Shown here in pieces: positions 44,619 through 55,366 of a stretch of 64,000 nucleotides of DNA; position 1 is the first letter of the stretch, and every line of letters starts with the position of its first letter. The translations under genes were made by a program, and so were the position numbers. The notes beneath the pieces are model-generated. The model worked only from the letters and a program-made list of their open reading frames with translations, made no database searches and had not been told where the DNA came from. The stretch covers positions 310,001 to 374,000 of the forward strand of contig NC_016638.1 in NCBI RefSeq assembly GCF_000238995.1, given 5' to 3'. The DNA is from Mycoplasma haemocanis str. Illinois. Lineage in GTDB: Bacteria > Bacillota_I > Bacilli_A > Mycoplasmatales > Mycoplasmoidaceae.

Positions 44619-45518
44619 ATGTCCAGCAGATCTATCTTATTTCCTTCTAATTTAAGAATTGGTTTATTAGTAGGTTCAGCCACATTAGCTTCTATAGGAA
44701 CCTCTTCTAGCTTTTTCTCAGGAACTTACAAAGACAATTTAAAGACAATGATGGAGTCGGCCGAAATAGCTGCCTCTCCAATTGTAACTCCCATTAAGAG
44801 TGGAATGGTTCAATTAACCGAGCGATTAGATAACCTCTCTAAGCAAGGTTACAATACTGGAGTAGATGTTAAATCATGAGCAAAGGATAACTTTAATAAA
44901 TCTAAGATAAAGACTGGGGGAAATCGAATTCATGAAAATTTAAAGTCTTGATATGAGAGTGTTGCGTCTTTTTCAAAAGAAGCCCATTCTAAGATAAAAA
45001 AATTCTTTGAGAATTGGGAGGAGAATCGAGAGACATTACACATTATCTTTAAGTCCGTAGGCAACTCTTTCTCTTTAATTGGAGGTTTAATAAACTCTTC
45101 TTCAGCAGGAGAATCAAAAATAAAAGCCCTGCTAGAGGTATTGAGTCATGAGAAATTTAGGGAGCTTGCAGACGCTACTGGTTCCCTAACTTCTAAAAAT
45201 CCTAATTTGTTTTCAGAATTAAAGGGTGATGATATTTACGATATTTTGACAGCTTTCCGACAAGAGCCGGATGAAGTTGTTAATATTCTTAATGAATTAG
45301 CTGGAAAGGGAGAAAATAAAACCAACAGGGATACATTAATAAGTGCTTTAAAGTTACAGTCCTTGATGGGAAGAGCCAACTCCCTGGTTCAGAAGTTGAA
45401 GTCACTTTTGGATTCTAAGAATTCTGAGGAAGCTAAGAAGTTGAAGGCTGAAGTGGAGAAGATTATTAAGGAACTGGATGCTTTATTAAAGTCACAGGAA
45501 TCTCAATCTGAAAGTTAG
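44619..45518 (+). CDS. L-group long helical membrane protein
   Basis: 299 residues, no cysteine. Weakly hydrophobic segment about 12-33 (LRIGLLVGSATLASIGTSS), then charged helices: LTERLDNLSKQGYNTG, WEENRETLHIIFKSVGNSFSL, KNPNLFSELKGDDIYDIL, LKLQSLMGRANSLVQKLKS and a Lys/Glu-rich coil to the end (VEKIIKELDALL). Intact reference for the frameshifted 42423. It may be a membrane-tethered coiled-coil protein; role unknown. Confidence 0.92.
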
Positions 45519-45581
45519 TCTGGAAAATATGAGATATCAATATGTTCGAAATTAAAAGTCTCAAATCTAGCTTATCATTCC

Positions 45582-46472
45582 TTGACTAACTCTTCTCCAA
45601 ACTGACTTTCCCTTAATTTAAAGGCAAATTTACTAGTAGGAATATCCGGCCTGGCTGCTGCAGGAACAGGATCTGGAGTTATTTTTGGAGATGGTTCCAA
45701 AGGGATTAAAGATTCTTTTGCTACGGCTGCAGATCCTATATTAAATCCAATTTCATCAGGGTATAAGGGAATTAGTTCTAAAGTCCAAGAATTACAGGCA
45801 CAAGGGTACAACAAGGGTATAGATTTCAAAGAATGAGTTGACAATAATCTACGGAAAGCAAGGATAAAGTCGGGATGAAATAAGATTTATGAAAACATTA
45901 ATGATTGGAAGGAGAAGGCCGGATCTATCTCAAAGGAAGTTTACAGTAAGATTGGATCATTTCTTAAAGAATGAGATTCCAGTAGACAAATTTTACATAC
46001 CGTCTTTAAAGCTTTAGGAGGCTCTTTCTCCATAGTAGGAAGTCTGTTTGGGACTTGGGATGCTTCTGGAGAATCTAAGCTTTTACTGTTTTTAGAAGTT
46101 TTGCAAAAAGAGGAATTTCCTAAGTTCCTTACTAGCGTTTCTAATTTAGCCTCTAAACATCCTAGCTTGCTTTCACAATTAGAGGCAAACGATATTCCGG
46201 ATATATTGAATGCTTTCAAACAGGATTCTAATCATGTAATTGAAACTATGAATAAGCTTGCAACAGAGAGTGATGTAAATCGAGAAAAATTGATGAATGC
46301 CTTGAAATTACTATCCGTTAAAGGTAGGGCGGATGCTTTGATGAAAAGGGCTCAAACCCTTATTCAAAATCAAAATAAAAATGAGATTAAAAATATTGTG
46401 AAAGAAATACAAAAGACTCTTCAAGAGTTGGAAGCAATGATTAAAGCTAATACAGAAGAAACCCAAAAATAA
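45582..46472 (+). CDS. L-group long helical membrane protein
   Basis: 296 residues from TTG 45582, the only standard start that keeps the lead shared with 42423 (W-x-SLNLK-x-x-LLVG). AAGTGSGVIFGDGSKGIKD, NKGIDFKEWVDNN, LGGSFSIVGSLFGTW, LLSQLEANDIPDIL, LKLLSVKGRADALMKRA, IQKTLQELEAMIKA. No cysteine. Follows 44619 by 63 bp on the same strand. Confidence 0.85.
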
Positions 46473-46486
46473 TAGGAGTTTACCTA

Positions 46487-46903
46487 TTAGATTTCAACAT
46501 AGACGGCCGATCCGTTATTGCAATTACCTCTATTTTTTTCCGCTTCTTTTACGATCTTATCTTCTCCGATAGAGCTATTATTCCTTCTAAAACCTTCTAA
46601 AGACTCATATTTAAGTGCTGTAGATTCCGCATTATTTGTTGTGGATCCAGTATTTGCTGTTTGACTCGACAGAGGACTAGAATTGGTTTTTGTTTTAAAT
46701 AGAAAAGAACACCCTTGCATATCCTCATATTCTTTAATGTCTTCTATTGATGTAATTCTGGATATCTTTTTCGGGAAGTATTTAGTTGGTTTAGGCCTCG
46801 GCATATACTTACCTACGGCATATGCACTTCCAAAGGATAAAGAAGTGGCTCCTGATATTATCCCAACTGCACTTAAAATAGAAAATAGAAACCGATCTGT
46901 CAT
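46487..46903 (-). CDS. S-like short membrane protein, shortened
   Basis: 138 residues. Membrane segment about 5-29. ISRITSIEDIKEYEDMQGCSFLFKTK, a Ser/Thr/Asn-rich linker, then RGNCNNGSAVYVEI at the very end. The S cysteines and terminal beta strand are present but the usual Trp and DQ tail are missing. 14 bp from the convergent L gene. Confidence 0.8.
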   Translation of the reverse strand: MTDRFLFSILSAVGIISGATSLSFGSAYAVGKYMPRPKPTKYFPKKISRITSIEDIKEYEDMQGCSFLFKTKTNSSPLSSQTANTGSTTNNAESTALKYESLEGFRRNNSSIGEDKIVKEAEKNRGNCNNGSAVYVEI

Positions 46904-47330
46904 GAATGTTGAAAGTTAGAAATTTACAAGCTATTATTCATACTTTTAAAGTCCATTCATGTCTCCAAGGATACTTGAAGTTTAAAGCCTTCTTTCCGCA
47001 GTTAAGGTTTGTCTATTTAAATTTAAAAGGTTTCTCATTCCATTTACTTTCAAACTACACAGATAAGTTAACTTCTAAATTACCCATATCTTAAAAATAT
47101 TCTATGCTAGTAAATAAGATATTGGAATTCGAGAACACTTATGAGTGTGAGATCAATTTTGCTCATAATGAAAAATAAATCCCCTATTATCGAGTTCACG
47201 AGATTATTGGAGAATGCAAAAGATGTGAGATCTATGGCAAGCGATGAATTAGGAAAAAAGTAAAAAATGAGTTTTCTAATTAAAAGACCAGTCTAATGAT
47301 GCTTAGGAATAGTAAAGTAATAGATAGATA
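46904..47330. other. 427-bp stretch without a convincing gene
   Basis: Plus-strand frames of 62 codons (46906-47094) and 40 codons (47141-47263) are open but carry no family motif, membrane segment or Trp-Cys pair. Divergent regulatory region for 46903 (minus) and 47331 (plus) is the simplest reading. Confidence 0.5.
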
Positions 47331-47771
47331 ATGTCTTGAATAATGCCATTTGTGTCGGTGGGGTTGGGCTCTATTGTTGGAGGAACAGCGGGAATGGCAT
47401 ATATCCACAAGGTGCCCAGAACTATGAGAACAAGATTGGAAGCTTCAGGATTTGTACCCCTTAAAGATGCCGATGATCTAATTTGATACAAGAGAGTTTT
47501 TAAGAAGTTTTATTATCAAATAAAGAAGGATATTCCTGAGCTAAACGGAATATTTCATGACTCTATTGTTGCGTCAGATATCACTAGAAACTATCCATTT
47601 GCGCTTCATTTAAAAACTTGATGCAGCGAAAATTTAGAGAAGAATTGAATATTTATGACCCCCAATATGCGAGAGAAGATTAAAGATTATTGTATTAGAT
47701 ATCCTGAGGAAGTATTGGAATCTGAAAAGCATTCTTCTCAAGCTGAAGCATGAAAAGAAGTGAGTCGTTAA
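47331..47771 (+). CDS. Half-length protein (one module)
   Basis: 146 residues from ATG 47331 (a second ATG lies four codons on). Membrane segment about 6-26. TRLEASGFVPLKDADDLIWYKR, KTWCSENLEKNWIF, IKDYCIRYPEEVLESE, then the start of a second module (AEAWKEVSR) and TAA. Truncated just inside module 2, like 6551 and 63834. Stands alone ahead of the X array. Confidence 0.82.
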
Positions 47772-47934
47772 GGGATAGAAGTCGAATATTGAGAATAGGT
47801 TACCTTTTTTAAGAAAATCAGATCATGTGAGTGGGAGGGAATGGATTTTGTTGTACAGGAATATTAGAAGGTGGAGAGCATTATCCGGGTTTTGGTAATC
47901 CCGCTGAGAGCCTGATAATTAGTTAAATTCCCAA

Positions 47935-48564
47935 ATGGCTACATCTTTTGTAAAAGTTGCGACATTGGCCGCCGGTATTTCTGGATTGGGTTTTGGTGGA
48001 TATGGAATTTATCATCTTACCTCCCATAAAGAAACGATTAGAGATAGGATAATTTCTTCTTTGGAAGATAAAAAGAAGAGATTTCTAGGAATAGGAGATT
48101 CTGCGTGGTCTGACTTGTCTTCTAAGTATGCTTCTTTTCAGAATAAACCCAAGAAGAATAATGGAACGGAAGATTTGTTATTTTCGGAAATTCCTGAGTG
48201 ATGTGAGAAGCATGCCTCTGAGAAGTATTCTGATATTAAGAAGGATCTCTACAGTAAAGTATTAACTTTTTGTTTCTTTAATACAAATACTCTACTTTCT
48301 AATATTGACTCGGGTGAACTTAAATCTTCGGAAGGGGAAAATCATGTTGATTGGCAGAATGCTTGAGATTTGTATAACAAGGATTCTACCAAAACAGCTA
48401 ACAAACGCAACATAACGGATGGCAGTGTAAATACCGATATCAACGGAAACGATAAAGCTAAGGGAGGAAAGGCTATGCATAAGTGGTGTAATGAGACCTC
48501 CTCAAAGAAGATGTATGAGGCGGAAGAGTTATTTCCAATCTTTAAGCATTGATGCGTTAAGTAA
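47935..48564 (+). CDS. X-group protein, subtype a, array gene 1
   Basis: 209 residues. Membrane segment about 6-28 (VKVATLAAGISGLGFGGYGI). NKPKKNNGTED, EWCEKHASEKYS, TFCFFNTNTLLSN, WQNAWDLYNKDS, HKWCNETSSKKMYEAEELF, HWCVK. First of eight X genes; 163 bp of apparent leader precede it. Stop and next start share TAATG. Confidence 0.92.
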
Positions 48565-49214
48565 TGGGTTCCACTCCTTTTAAAGTCTCTGTAGTTTTAG
48601 GTTCTTTAGGAGTTTCTGGTGTCTCGGGCTTCGGAGCTTATAGTCTTTTTTTCAAGAAGGCTAAGAGCATAAAGGATCATATTCAGACTTTATCATACTA
48701 TCATGGCTATAGCTTTTTTAAAAAAGAAGATTCTAGGTGAGAAGCTATCAAGACCGAATACGAGAAGTCAGAATCTTCTTATAAACCCATGGGAAACGAT
48801 GGGAAAGCCGTAAAGAAGGATGATCTTCCATATTGGTGTTCTAAGAATTTGATGTCCGAATTTACGGATGAGAAAGATTCAAAGTACCAGTCAGTTTTGA
48901 GATGATGTTATTTGAACGACAATAGCTTTGAAAAGCAAATGCAAAGTCTAAAACGTCAACTTAAAGGAGTTAAAAATGAGACTCCTTCATCTGATGCTCC
49001 TGCCGAATGACAAACGGCTTGAGATGAGTATTCTCAACATAAGTCCGATATAAACTCCCGAATCGCTTCTGATGATGCTGATTTAAATGGGATGGATAAA
49101 GCTAAGGGATCTAAAGCATTACAGAAGTGATGTTCATTACAACTTAAATCTTTAATGTATTCAAATGATGCTTTTAGTAAGTTCGGTACTTTCAATAGGT
49201 GATGCACTAAGTAA
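48564..49214 (+). CDS. X-group protein, subtype b, array gene 2
   Basis: 216 residues. Membrane segment about 7-28. YEKSESSYKPMGNDG, LPYWCSKNLMSEFTDEKD, LRWCYLNDNSFEKQ, WQTAWDEYSQHK, QKWCSLQLKSLMYSN, NRWCTK. Subtype b has the ESSYKP and LRWCYLN signatures. One-base overlaps at both ends. Confidence 0.92.
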
Positions 49215-49864
49215 TGGCCGCTCCTTTAACTAAAGTTGCTTTGACAGTTGGTTTTTCAGGATTAGCAGGCTCTTCTTGTTTTGGAGTTTGGAAGGCATTA
49301 ACTAGATCGTCCATAATTTCCATTAAAGAAAAGGTTCTTGCTTCCTATAAGAATGATTTCTCAAAATTCTTATCTTTGGAAGATACTAATTGAGATGCTA
49401 TTCAAGCAGAATATGAGAAGTCAGAATCTTCTCATAAGCCCATTGAAAATGGAAAGCTTGTGACGAAAGAGGAGCTTCCATCTTGATGCGCGAAAGCTAT
49501 TGATAGTCCTTTTGATGAGAAAGATACTATTACGTTAAATGTTGTATTGAGATGGTGTTATTTGAATACTAATAGCTTTGATCAGCAGGCTCAAGAGTTG
49601 AATAAAGTTCTTCATGGTGATAAAACTGGGGGAGAGGCTGCGTCATGGCAGAATGCTTGGGAGAATGTTTATAAGGTATATAAAGACCAAGAACAGTGAA
49701 AGATATCTGATGGAGAAAGTAATTTAAATTTGGATGATAAGACGAATGGGGGAAAATCACTTCAAAGTTGATGTTCGTCCAAATCCTCCGTTACCATGTT
49801 TTCCCATGAAGCAAAAGTAACTTTCCCTAAATTTGAGAAGTTTTGTCTTAAGAATAGAAGTTAG
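49214..49864 (+). CDS. X-group protein, subtype b, array gene 3
   Basis: 216 residues. Membrane segment about 6-27. VLASYKNDFSKFLS, YEKSESSHKPIENGK, LPSWCAKAIDSPFDEKD, LRWCYLNTNSFDQQ, WQNAWENVYKVYKD, QSWCSSKSSVTMFSHEA, KFCLKNRS. Very close to 51769. TAG overlaps the GTG of the next gene. Confidence 0.92.
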
Positions 49865-50493
49865 TGGAATTTACAGCATTTAAAACGATAGGAATATTAG
49901 GAGCTACAGCTGCAACTTCAACCGGAGCTTATGGAATATATTGATTTTCTTCTTCTCAGAAAACAATAAGAAGTCAGCTGGAAGCTCATTTCAAGGGCAC
50001 TAATTTTGTTTTTTTACATTCAAATCATCCAGAATGATCTAAATTGGGAACTTGGTATTCTAAAGTTTCTAATAAGCCAAAGAAGGGTGAGACTACTTTG
50101 ACTTTAAATGAAGTTAAATCTTGGTGTTCTGAAAATGTGGAATACAAGTTTAAGTCTAGTAGTGATCCTCGTTATATTCAAGTGAAGGAATTGTGCTTTT
50201 TAAATACAAATACTTTACTTCAAGAGTCTGGAAAGTCATCTTTAAGATCTACTGAAGGGTCCAGCCATGAAGAGTGAAAAACTGCATGGGAAGAGTATCA
50301 TAAGGATTCTGAGAAAGAGAAGAAGGGGATAAAGATCATGTATTCAACTAAAGATGCAGATTTAAATGGGTCTAGTACTGACAAAAATAAAGGTGGGGTA
50401 GCACTTCAAGAATGATGTTTTTCTAATTCATCTAAGAAAATGTATGATTCAGAAGCCTCTTGACCTGCTTTTAAAGCTTGATGCGTTAAGTAA
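49864..50493 (+). CDS. X-group protein, subtype a, array gene 4
   Basis: 209 residues, GTG start in TAGTG. Membrane segment about 6-27. NKPKKGETTLT, KSWCSENVEYKFKS, ELCFLNTNTLLQES, WKTAWEEYHKDSE, QEWCFSNSSKKMYDSEA, AWCVK. Its last codons (GCTTGATGCGTTAAGTAATGGCT) nearly repeat those of gene 1, so ends within the array are being homogenised or are recent copies. Confidence 0.92.
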
Positions 50494-51161
50494 TGGCTAC
50501 TCTTGCTGCTAAATTTCTAGGGACATCTGGAGTTTTAGGTGCTTCAGGATTAGGAGGTTATGGTATTTATAAATTCTTCTTTCACAAAATCTCCATAAAG
50601 GAAGCTATTCTGTATTTTGATTCAAAAGACGACACTTATTCCTTTTTATCTGAACATAGTTCCAGTTGGAATGCCATAAAAACAGAATATGCTAAAGAGA
50701 GCTCCAAAGATAAGCCTATGAAAGGTGGAGTTGCCGTTTCACAAGATGATCTTCCGAAATGATGTTCGACTGCAGTAAAGGATGATTTTGTCGGAAGAGA
50801 GGATGCTAAATATCAGTCCGTTATTCGTTGATGTTATTTGAATACTAATAATTTCTTACAACAAGTAGAGAGTAAAGGGAGGGAACTAATAAAGGATGCT
50901 TCTTCCGGTTCTGAGAATCCTTCTAGTTCGTGGAAGAGCTCGTGAAAAGATAAATATAAGGACAAAAGGAATGATCCTTCATGGAGAATAACAGATGTAG
51001 ATTCTCCTGATACTTTAAATGGTGAGGATGAGAGTGGAGGAGCTACGGCCTTAAAGAATTGGTGTGAAAAGAAAAAGAACGTTTTCATGTATGCCGAAGA
51101 GGCAAGAAGCGATTTTAAGAAGTTCTTTAAGTTTTGTACAGCGGCTAAGACAACCCATTAA
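50493..51161 (+). CDS. X-group protein, subtype b, array gene 5
   Basis: 222 residues, longest of the array. Membrane segment about 6-28 (AKFLGTSGVLGASGLGGYGI). YAKESSKDKPMKGG, LPKWCSTAVKDDFVG, IRWCYLNTNNFLQQ, WKSSWKDKYKDK, KNWCEKKKNVFMYAEEA, KFCTAAKTTH. The C-terminus departs from the CTK/CVK form. Confidence 0.92.
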
Positions 51162-51769
51162 TGGAGTTTACATCTTTTAAATTGATGGGCGTTTTGGGGA
51201 CTACTGCAGTCACTTCCGCCGGAGTTTATGGTGTTTATCATTTCTCTGGGGGCAGTAATCTTACAGTAAAAGATCATCTTTTAAGCACTCTAGCGGGGCA
51301 GAAAGTTTTTATTGGGGATTATTCCCAAAGATCTTCTTTCAAAGTTAAATACGATTCATTTCAAAGGAAACCTAAGAAGGATGATAAGGACTTGCCATTT
51401 GATCAATTGGAGTTATGGTGTAAGGAGAAATCTGCTGTTGGATATTATGGCTCTAACGTTCAATTAAATTCTGATATTGAAACTTATTGCTTTTTCAATG
51501 TAAAAACTCTACTTCAAGAGTTGAAAGGTAGAGTTCTTAAGTCAGACAAAGGAGAAAGTGATCAAGAGTGGGTAACGGCTTGAAAGCATTACAACACTAA
51601 AAAAGTAGAGATGAAATTGGAAGTTAAAACTTCAGATAATAAATTAAATGGATCTACCGATTCCGAAGGTGGGAAGGCCCTCTATGTTTGATGTACAGAA
51701 ACCGCCAATAAGAAAATGTATGAAGCCGATTCACTATTGCCAGCTTTTAAGGAATGATGCACTAAATAA
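51161..51769 (+). CDS. X-group protein, subtype a, array gene 6
   Basis: 202 residues. Membrane segment about 6-27. FQRKPKKDDKDLPF, ELWCKEKSAVGYYG, ETYCFFNVKTLLQELKG, WVTAWKHYNTKK, YVWCTETANKKMYEADSLL, EWCTK. The first 21 residues resemble gene 4 (EFTSFKLMG against EFTAFKTIG). Confidence 0.92.
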
Positions 51770-52416
51770 TGTCCACTTATCTAGCTAAGGTTGCAGCGGC
51801 ATTTACAGCTGCCGGTATGACTGGTGCTTCCGGCTTTGGAGCTTGAAAGATACTCAATAAGAATAAAACTATTTCTATTCGCAACAAAGTTCTTGCTTCT
51901 TATGGGAATCGTTTTTCAACTTTTCTCTTAGTTGGGGATAGTAATTGGGAGAAGATTAAGGAAGAGTATGGGAAGTCTGAGGCTATTTATAAACCAACTC
52001 GGGGAGGTGTAGATATAAAGAAAGATGAGTTACCTGCTTGATGTGAAAATACGGTGGATAGTTCCTTTGACGAACGAGATAATTCTAAGTTAGATGCTGT
52101 ATTGAGATGATGTTATGTTAATACCAATAACTTTCAAACTCAAGCAGAGAAGTTAAACAAGGAGCTTCATGCGGGAGGGTCTGGTGATAGCGCTTGGAAA
52201 GATGCTTGAGAAACGGTATATAAGGGGCTTAAAAATGATGCCCAGTGGAAAATAAATTATGAAGATTCAGAGTTAAATGGGGAGGATAAAGAAAAAGGAG
52301 GGCCGTCTCTCCAAAAGTGATGTTCTTCAAAATTAAGTATTTTCATGTTTTCTAATGAAGCCCCAGACTCTTTTCCAAAGTTTGAGAAGTTTTGTTTGAA
52401 GAATAAAGCGGGATAG
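51769..52416 (+). CDS. X-group protein, subtype b, array gene 7
   Basis: 215 residues. Membrane segment about 5-26. KVLASYGNRFSTFLLVG, YGKSEAIYKPTRGG, LPAWCENTVDSSFDERD, LRWCYVNTNNFQTQ, WKDAWETVYKGLK, QKWCSSKLSIFMFSNEA, KFCLKNKAG. Sister to gene 3 along its length. Followed by TAGTG. Confidence 0.92.
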
Positions 52417-53048
52417 TGACGTTTAAATTAGTTGGTGCGGTTGGAGTTATAGGTGCCGCTAGTGTTGGTGGTTTTGGAATTTATAAGGCTGTTTCTATGG
52501 GCGATAGTATTAAGACAGTTATTCTTCGTTCTCATTCAATTAAATTTCATGAGTTTTTAGATATTAATGATCCAAAGTGAGCGGGAGTGAAATCTGAATA
52601 TGAGAAATCTAAGTCTTTGAATAAGCCAAAAAGGGAAGAAGGTAATTATATTGATAAGGAGTCATTGCCTAGTTGATGCGATAAAACTGTAAATAGCTCT
52701 TTTACAAATATTAATGATTTCAAGTATAGGGTCTCCTTAGAATGATGTTATTTGAATATTAATACACTTGAAAAGCAGATGGCTTTTGATGGTAAACAAT
52801 TGGTAGGAGCAAAGACTGGAGAAACATCGTCTTGACAGAGTATTTGAACTACCAAGTACAAGTTAGATAAGGAAAAGTCCGAATGGAAAATAGGGGATGG
52901 CGGAGAAAATCTTAATGGTAGTGACGCTTCTCAGGGAGCGGTAGCATTACAACAGTGATGTGTTAAGAAACTAGGTATATTTATGTATTCTGAAGAAGCC
53001 AAACAGGATTCTAAGAAGTTTTTCCGATTCTGCGTTAAAGATGCGTAA
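52416..53048 (+). CDS. X-group protein, subtype b, array gene 8
   Basis: 210 residues, GTG start. Membrane segment about 4-25 (LVGAVGVIGAASVGGFGI). YEKSKSLNKPKREEG, LPSWCDKTVNSSFTN, LEWCYLNINTLEKQ, WQSIWTTKYKLDKE, QQWCVKKLGIFMYSEEA, RFCVKDA. Last gene of the coupled series; its stop is not followed by a start. Confidence 0.92.
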
Positions 53049-53158
53049 CTTTGAATTTGTAAGTTCTGTCCTGCCATTTTAAAACAAGGTAGTGAAGATT
53101 AGATGGGGTCCAAGTAAAATTAATTCCCTCCGTATTTGGATTTAAATAGGGTGAGATT

Positions 53159-53749
53159 GTGTCTTCTTTTGCATTTAAAGGAGTGTTTTCTATATTTACA
53201 TCCGCATTTCTATCCTTTAGTGGGGTAGCCGTCCTTAAGAGTAGTCTTGATAAAGAGACTGTTGCGGCTGGACTTCGAGCTTTAGATTATTCATTAATAG
53301 AGGATCTATCTGTATCAGATAGGATTGCTTTTTATAAAAAGAAGTTTAAAGAGCATAAGGGGTCAATCGAATCTAGCTTAGATTACAAATTAGTTAATTT
53401 TTCAGAAGATCAAGGCGTTGACTTTTTAAGAGATTGGTGTTCCGATTTCCTTAAGGATATGTGAGTTTCCAGAAATAGTTCTAGGATCTTTAAAGAGGCT
53501 GCTTGATGTACTAAATCGTTGGAGGATATGATGGGCGTTGATTCGGAAAAATTAGAGCTTGCTAAGATGAAAAATAACTTTGACTCTTATAAAGATGCGA
53601 TTTTAAAAAGGATTCCTTACCTTAAGGATAAGGATGAAGATACCATAAAATATGAGTTACTCCGTTGGTGTAAATGAAAGTTGAAGAAACCATATTCCCT
53701 CTACTATAAGGATCTAATGAACTCTATACGTCTGTGGTGTTCAGTTTAA
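53159..53749 (+). CDS. Two-module membrane protein, singleton
   Basis: 196 residues from GTG 53159. Hydrophobic about 6-26 (FKGVFSIFTSAFLSFSGVAVL), less glycine-rich than usual. LRALDYSLIEDLSVSDR, RDWCSDFLKDMW, AAWCTKSLEDMM, LRWCKWKLKKPYS, LWCSV. The GTG sits 110 bp after the X array. No close paralog; a distant relative of X by layout. Confidence 0.85.
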
Positions 53750-53760
53750 GTAAATTTAGT

Positions 53761-54122
53761 TTGCTCTTCAATAAGAAGATTCTGGCTTCTATGACGGTGA
53801 TAGCAGGATCTTCTGTTTTTGCTTATTTTTGATGGAATCAAAGGAAGAGTATGAGTATCCCTGAGATGGTGGCCTCTACTAAGGCTAAGATCCTTAAAAG
53901 TCGTCCAAACTACTCCAAACTACTCCAAACTACTCCAAACTATTGCAGGATATCAATAGAAAAGGTCCTGATAATATACCAGAGGGCCTTAAACAAGCTT
54001 ATGAATGAAAGGATCAGCCCCATATGGCTGAACGTTGAGCGGCTTTATTTTGTGAAGATGGTCCTCAAGATATAAACGAGACAAATTACAAGGATTATCA
54101 AGAGTACTGTAATGGTTATTAA
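53761..54122 (+). pseudogene. One-module protein interrupted by a 10-bp repeat
   Basis: Starts at TTG 53761 with a membrane segment (LASMTVIAGSSVFAYFWW). Four copies of a 10-bp unit at 53905-53944 throw the frame; as written it stops at 54075. In the next frame the sequence reads IPEGLKQAYEWKD, ERWAALFCED and YQEYCNGY to TAA 54120-54122, matching 54112-54450. One more or two fewer repeats would restore the full frame. Confidence 0.82.
53905..53944 (+). repeat. 10-bp tandem repeat, 4 copies
   Basis: CCAAACTACT at 53905-53914, 53915-53924 and 53925-53934, and CCAAACTATT at 53935-53944. Ten bases shift the frame at each gain or loss: 2, 5 or 8 copies would join the two halves of the gene, 4 does not. 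Confidence 0.97.
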
Positions 54123-54450
54123 GTCTTCTATAAAAAGGTGTTTATTTGGGGCGGCAGGAGTTTCCACAGTTGCTGCCGGTTCAAGTTATTATTTTCTTAA
54201 TGCTAAGTCGCATAGTGAGAAGATAGATCGTAGCACAGCTTTAAGTAGGATAAAGAATTCCGGAAAGTCAGATTGAAGCAGGACTGTTTCAGAAATTCAG
54301 AAAATACCAGAAGATCAATTACCGGAGGGTTTGAGAGCTGCTAAGTCAGTTTCACAAAATGCACAAAATTGGGCTAAGCTCTTTTGTGACGAGGCTGAGT
54401 ATGATATGAATGATAGTAATATGCAGGATTATTTAAATTACTGTACTTAA
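54112..54450 (+). CDS. One-module small membrane protein
   Basis: 112 residues. Membrane segment about 10-29. SDWSRTVSEIQKIP, LPEGLRAAKSVSQNAQNW, KLFCDEAEYDMND, LNYCT. One cysteine pair only, so a half-size version of the two-module plan. Overlaps the 3' end of its frameshifted sister by 11 bp and serves as the reference for repairing it. Confidence 0.88.
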
Positions 54451-54689
54451 TCTAGAAAGATTCTAAAGTAGTACCTCTTATTAGAATTTTTTCAAAGCCT
54501 TCTTACTCTCTTGATAGATTTAGGTTCTTCTATAAAATCTATTATTTTTTCAGTAATTCAGCGCTTCATTATCTAATTAATAATTAAATCACCTATATAT
54601 CTCCAATTAGAAGGACTTAATAATAGAATTACCTTAATTTTCGAAAATTGTATCCTACAATAACTCGATAAATATAAGTCAATTTCAGC

Positions 54690-55304
54690 ATGTCAAAAGC
54701 ATTATTGTCCGGTTCTGTATTAACGGTGGGTACAGGACTGGGATTGGGAGTTTCAGCTATTGGAGGAGCCAGAAATAGCCAGGTAGCTCTTACAAAATTA
54801 AAAGAGGATGTAGAGGAAAGTGTTGTTTCTGATACTGTTCAGGAACAACCTGCTAAATGTGATATTTATTCTGTCCAAAGATCTGATGCTACTAAAGGTG
54901 AGGCTAAGTTAGAAGGTGGAGATTTTTTAGAAAAAGAAATAACTGATCCTACTTTGAAACAACAAGTTCAAAGTGCGTGTGCTACTTCTGGAAAGGCTTA
55001 TTTAGCCAAAAAGAACAGTAGTTGAATTTATAGGCCGGAAGATCAAAATAAACAATGGACATCTGTTTCTGGTGACGAGGAGCCGAAATGTCTGCTTTAT
55101 GCTGTGCAGAACAGCAGTGAAAGAAAAGCTAAGTCAGTGAATGAAGAATTTTTAAAGAAAGAGGTTAAGGATGAGTCTGAAAAACAAAAAATAGATGATG
55201 CTTGCAAGCGTACTAGAAAGGCATATCTAGCTAATCTGGGTAGTAGTAAGGGTTGGGGATATAGATCTTCTGATCAGTCTGTTCAATGGAATTTAGTTTC
55301 TTAA
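54690..55304 (+). CDS. S-group protein with two tandem S domains
   Basis: 204 residues. Membrane segment about 4-25. First domain: KCDIYSVQRSDA, ACATSGKAYLAKKNSS, Trp112 (UGA), DQNKQW. Second domain: KCLLYAVQNSSE, ACKRTRKAYLANLGSS, WGYRSSDQSVQW. An in-frame duplication of the S unit not seen elsewhere here. 239 bp precede it. Confidence 0.92.
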
Positions 55305-55366
55305 TAAATCACTAATTGACTTTATTTTTAGAAGAAGAGTAACTAGCAATCTATCTTATTTATTTT

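Noticed and set aside
46906..47094. 62-codon plus-strand frame
   Set aside because: No motif, paralog or ribosome site; length is within chance for this AT-rich DNA in the standard code.
47141..47263. 40-codon plus-strand frame
   Set aside because: Purine-rich bases precede it, but it has no relative in the window and no membrane segment.
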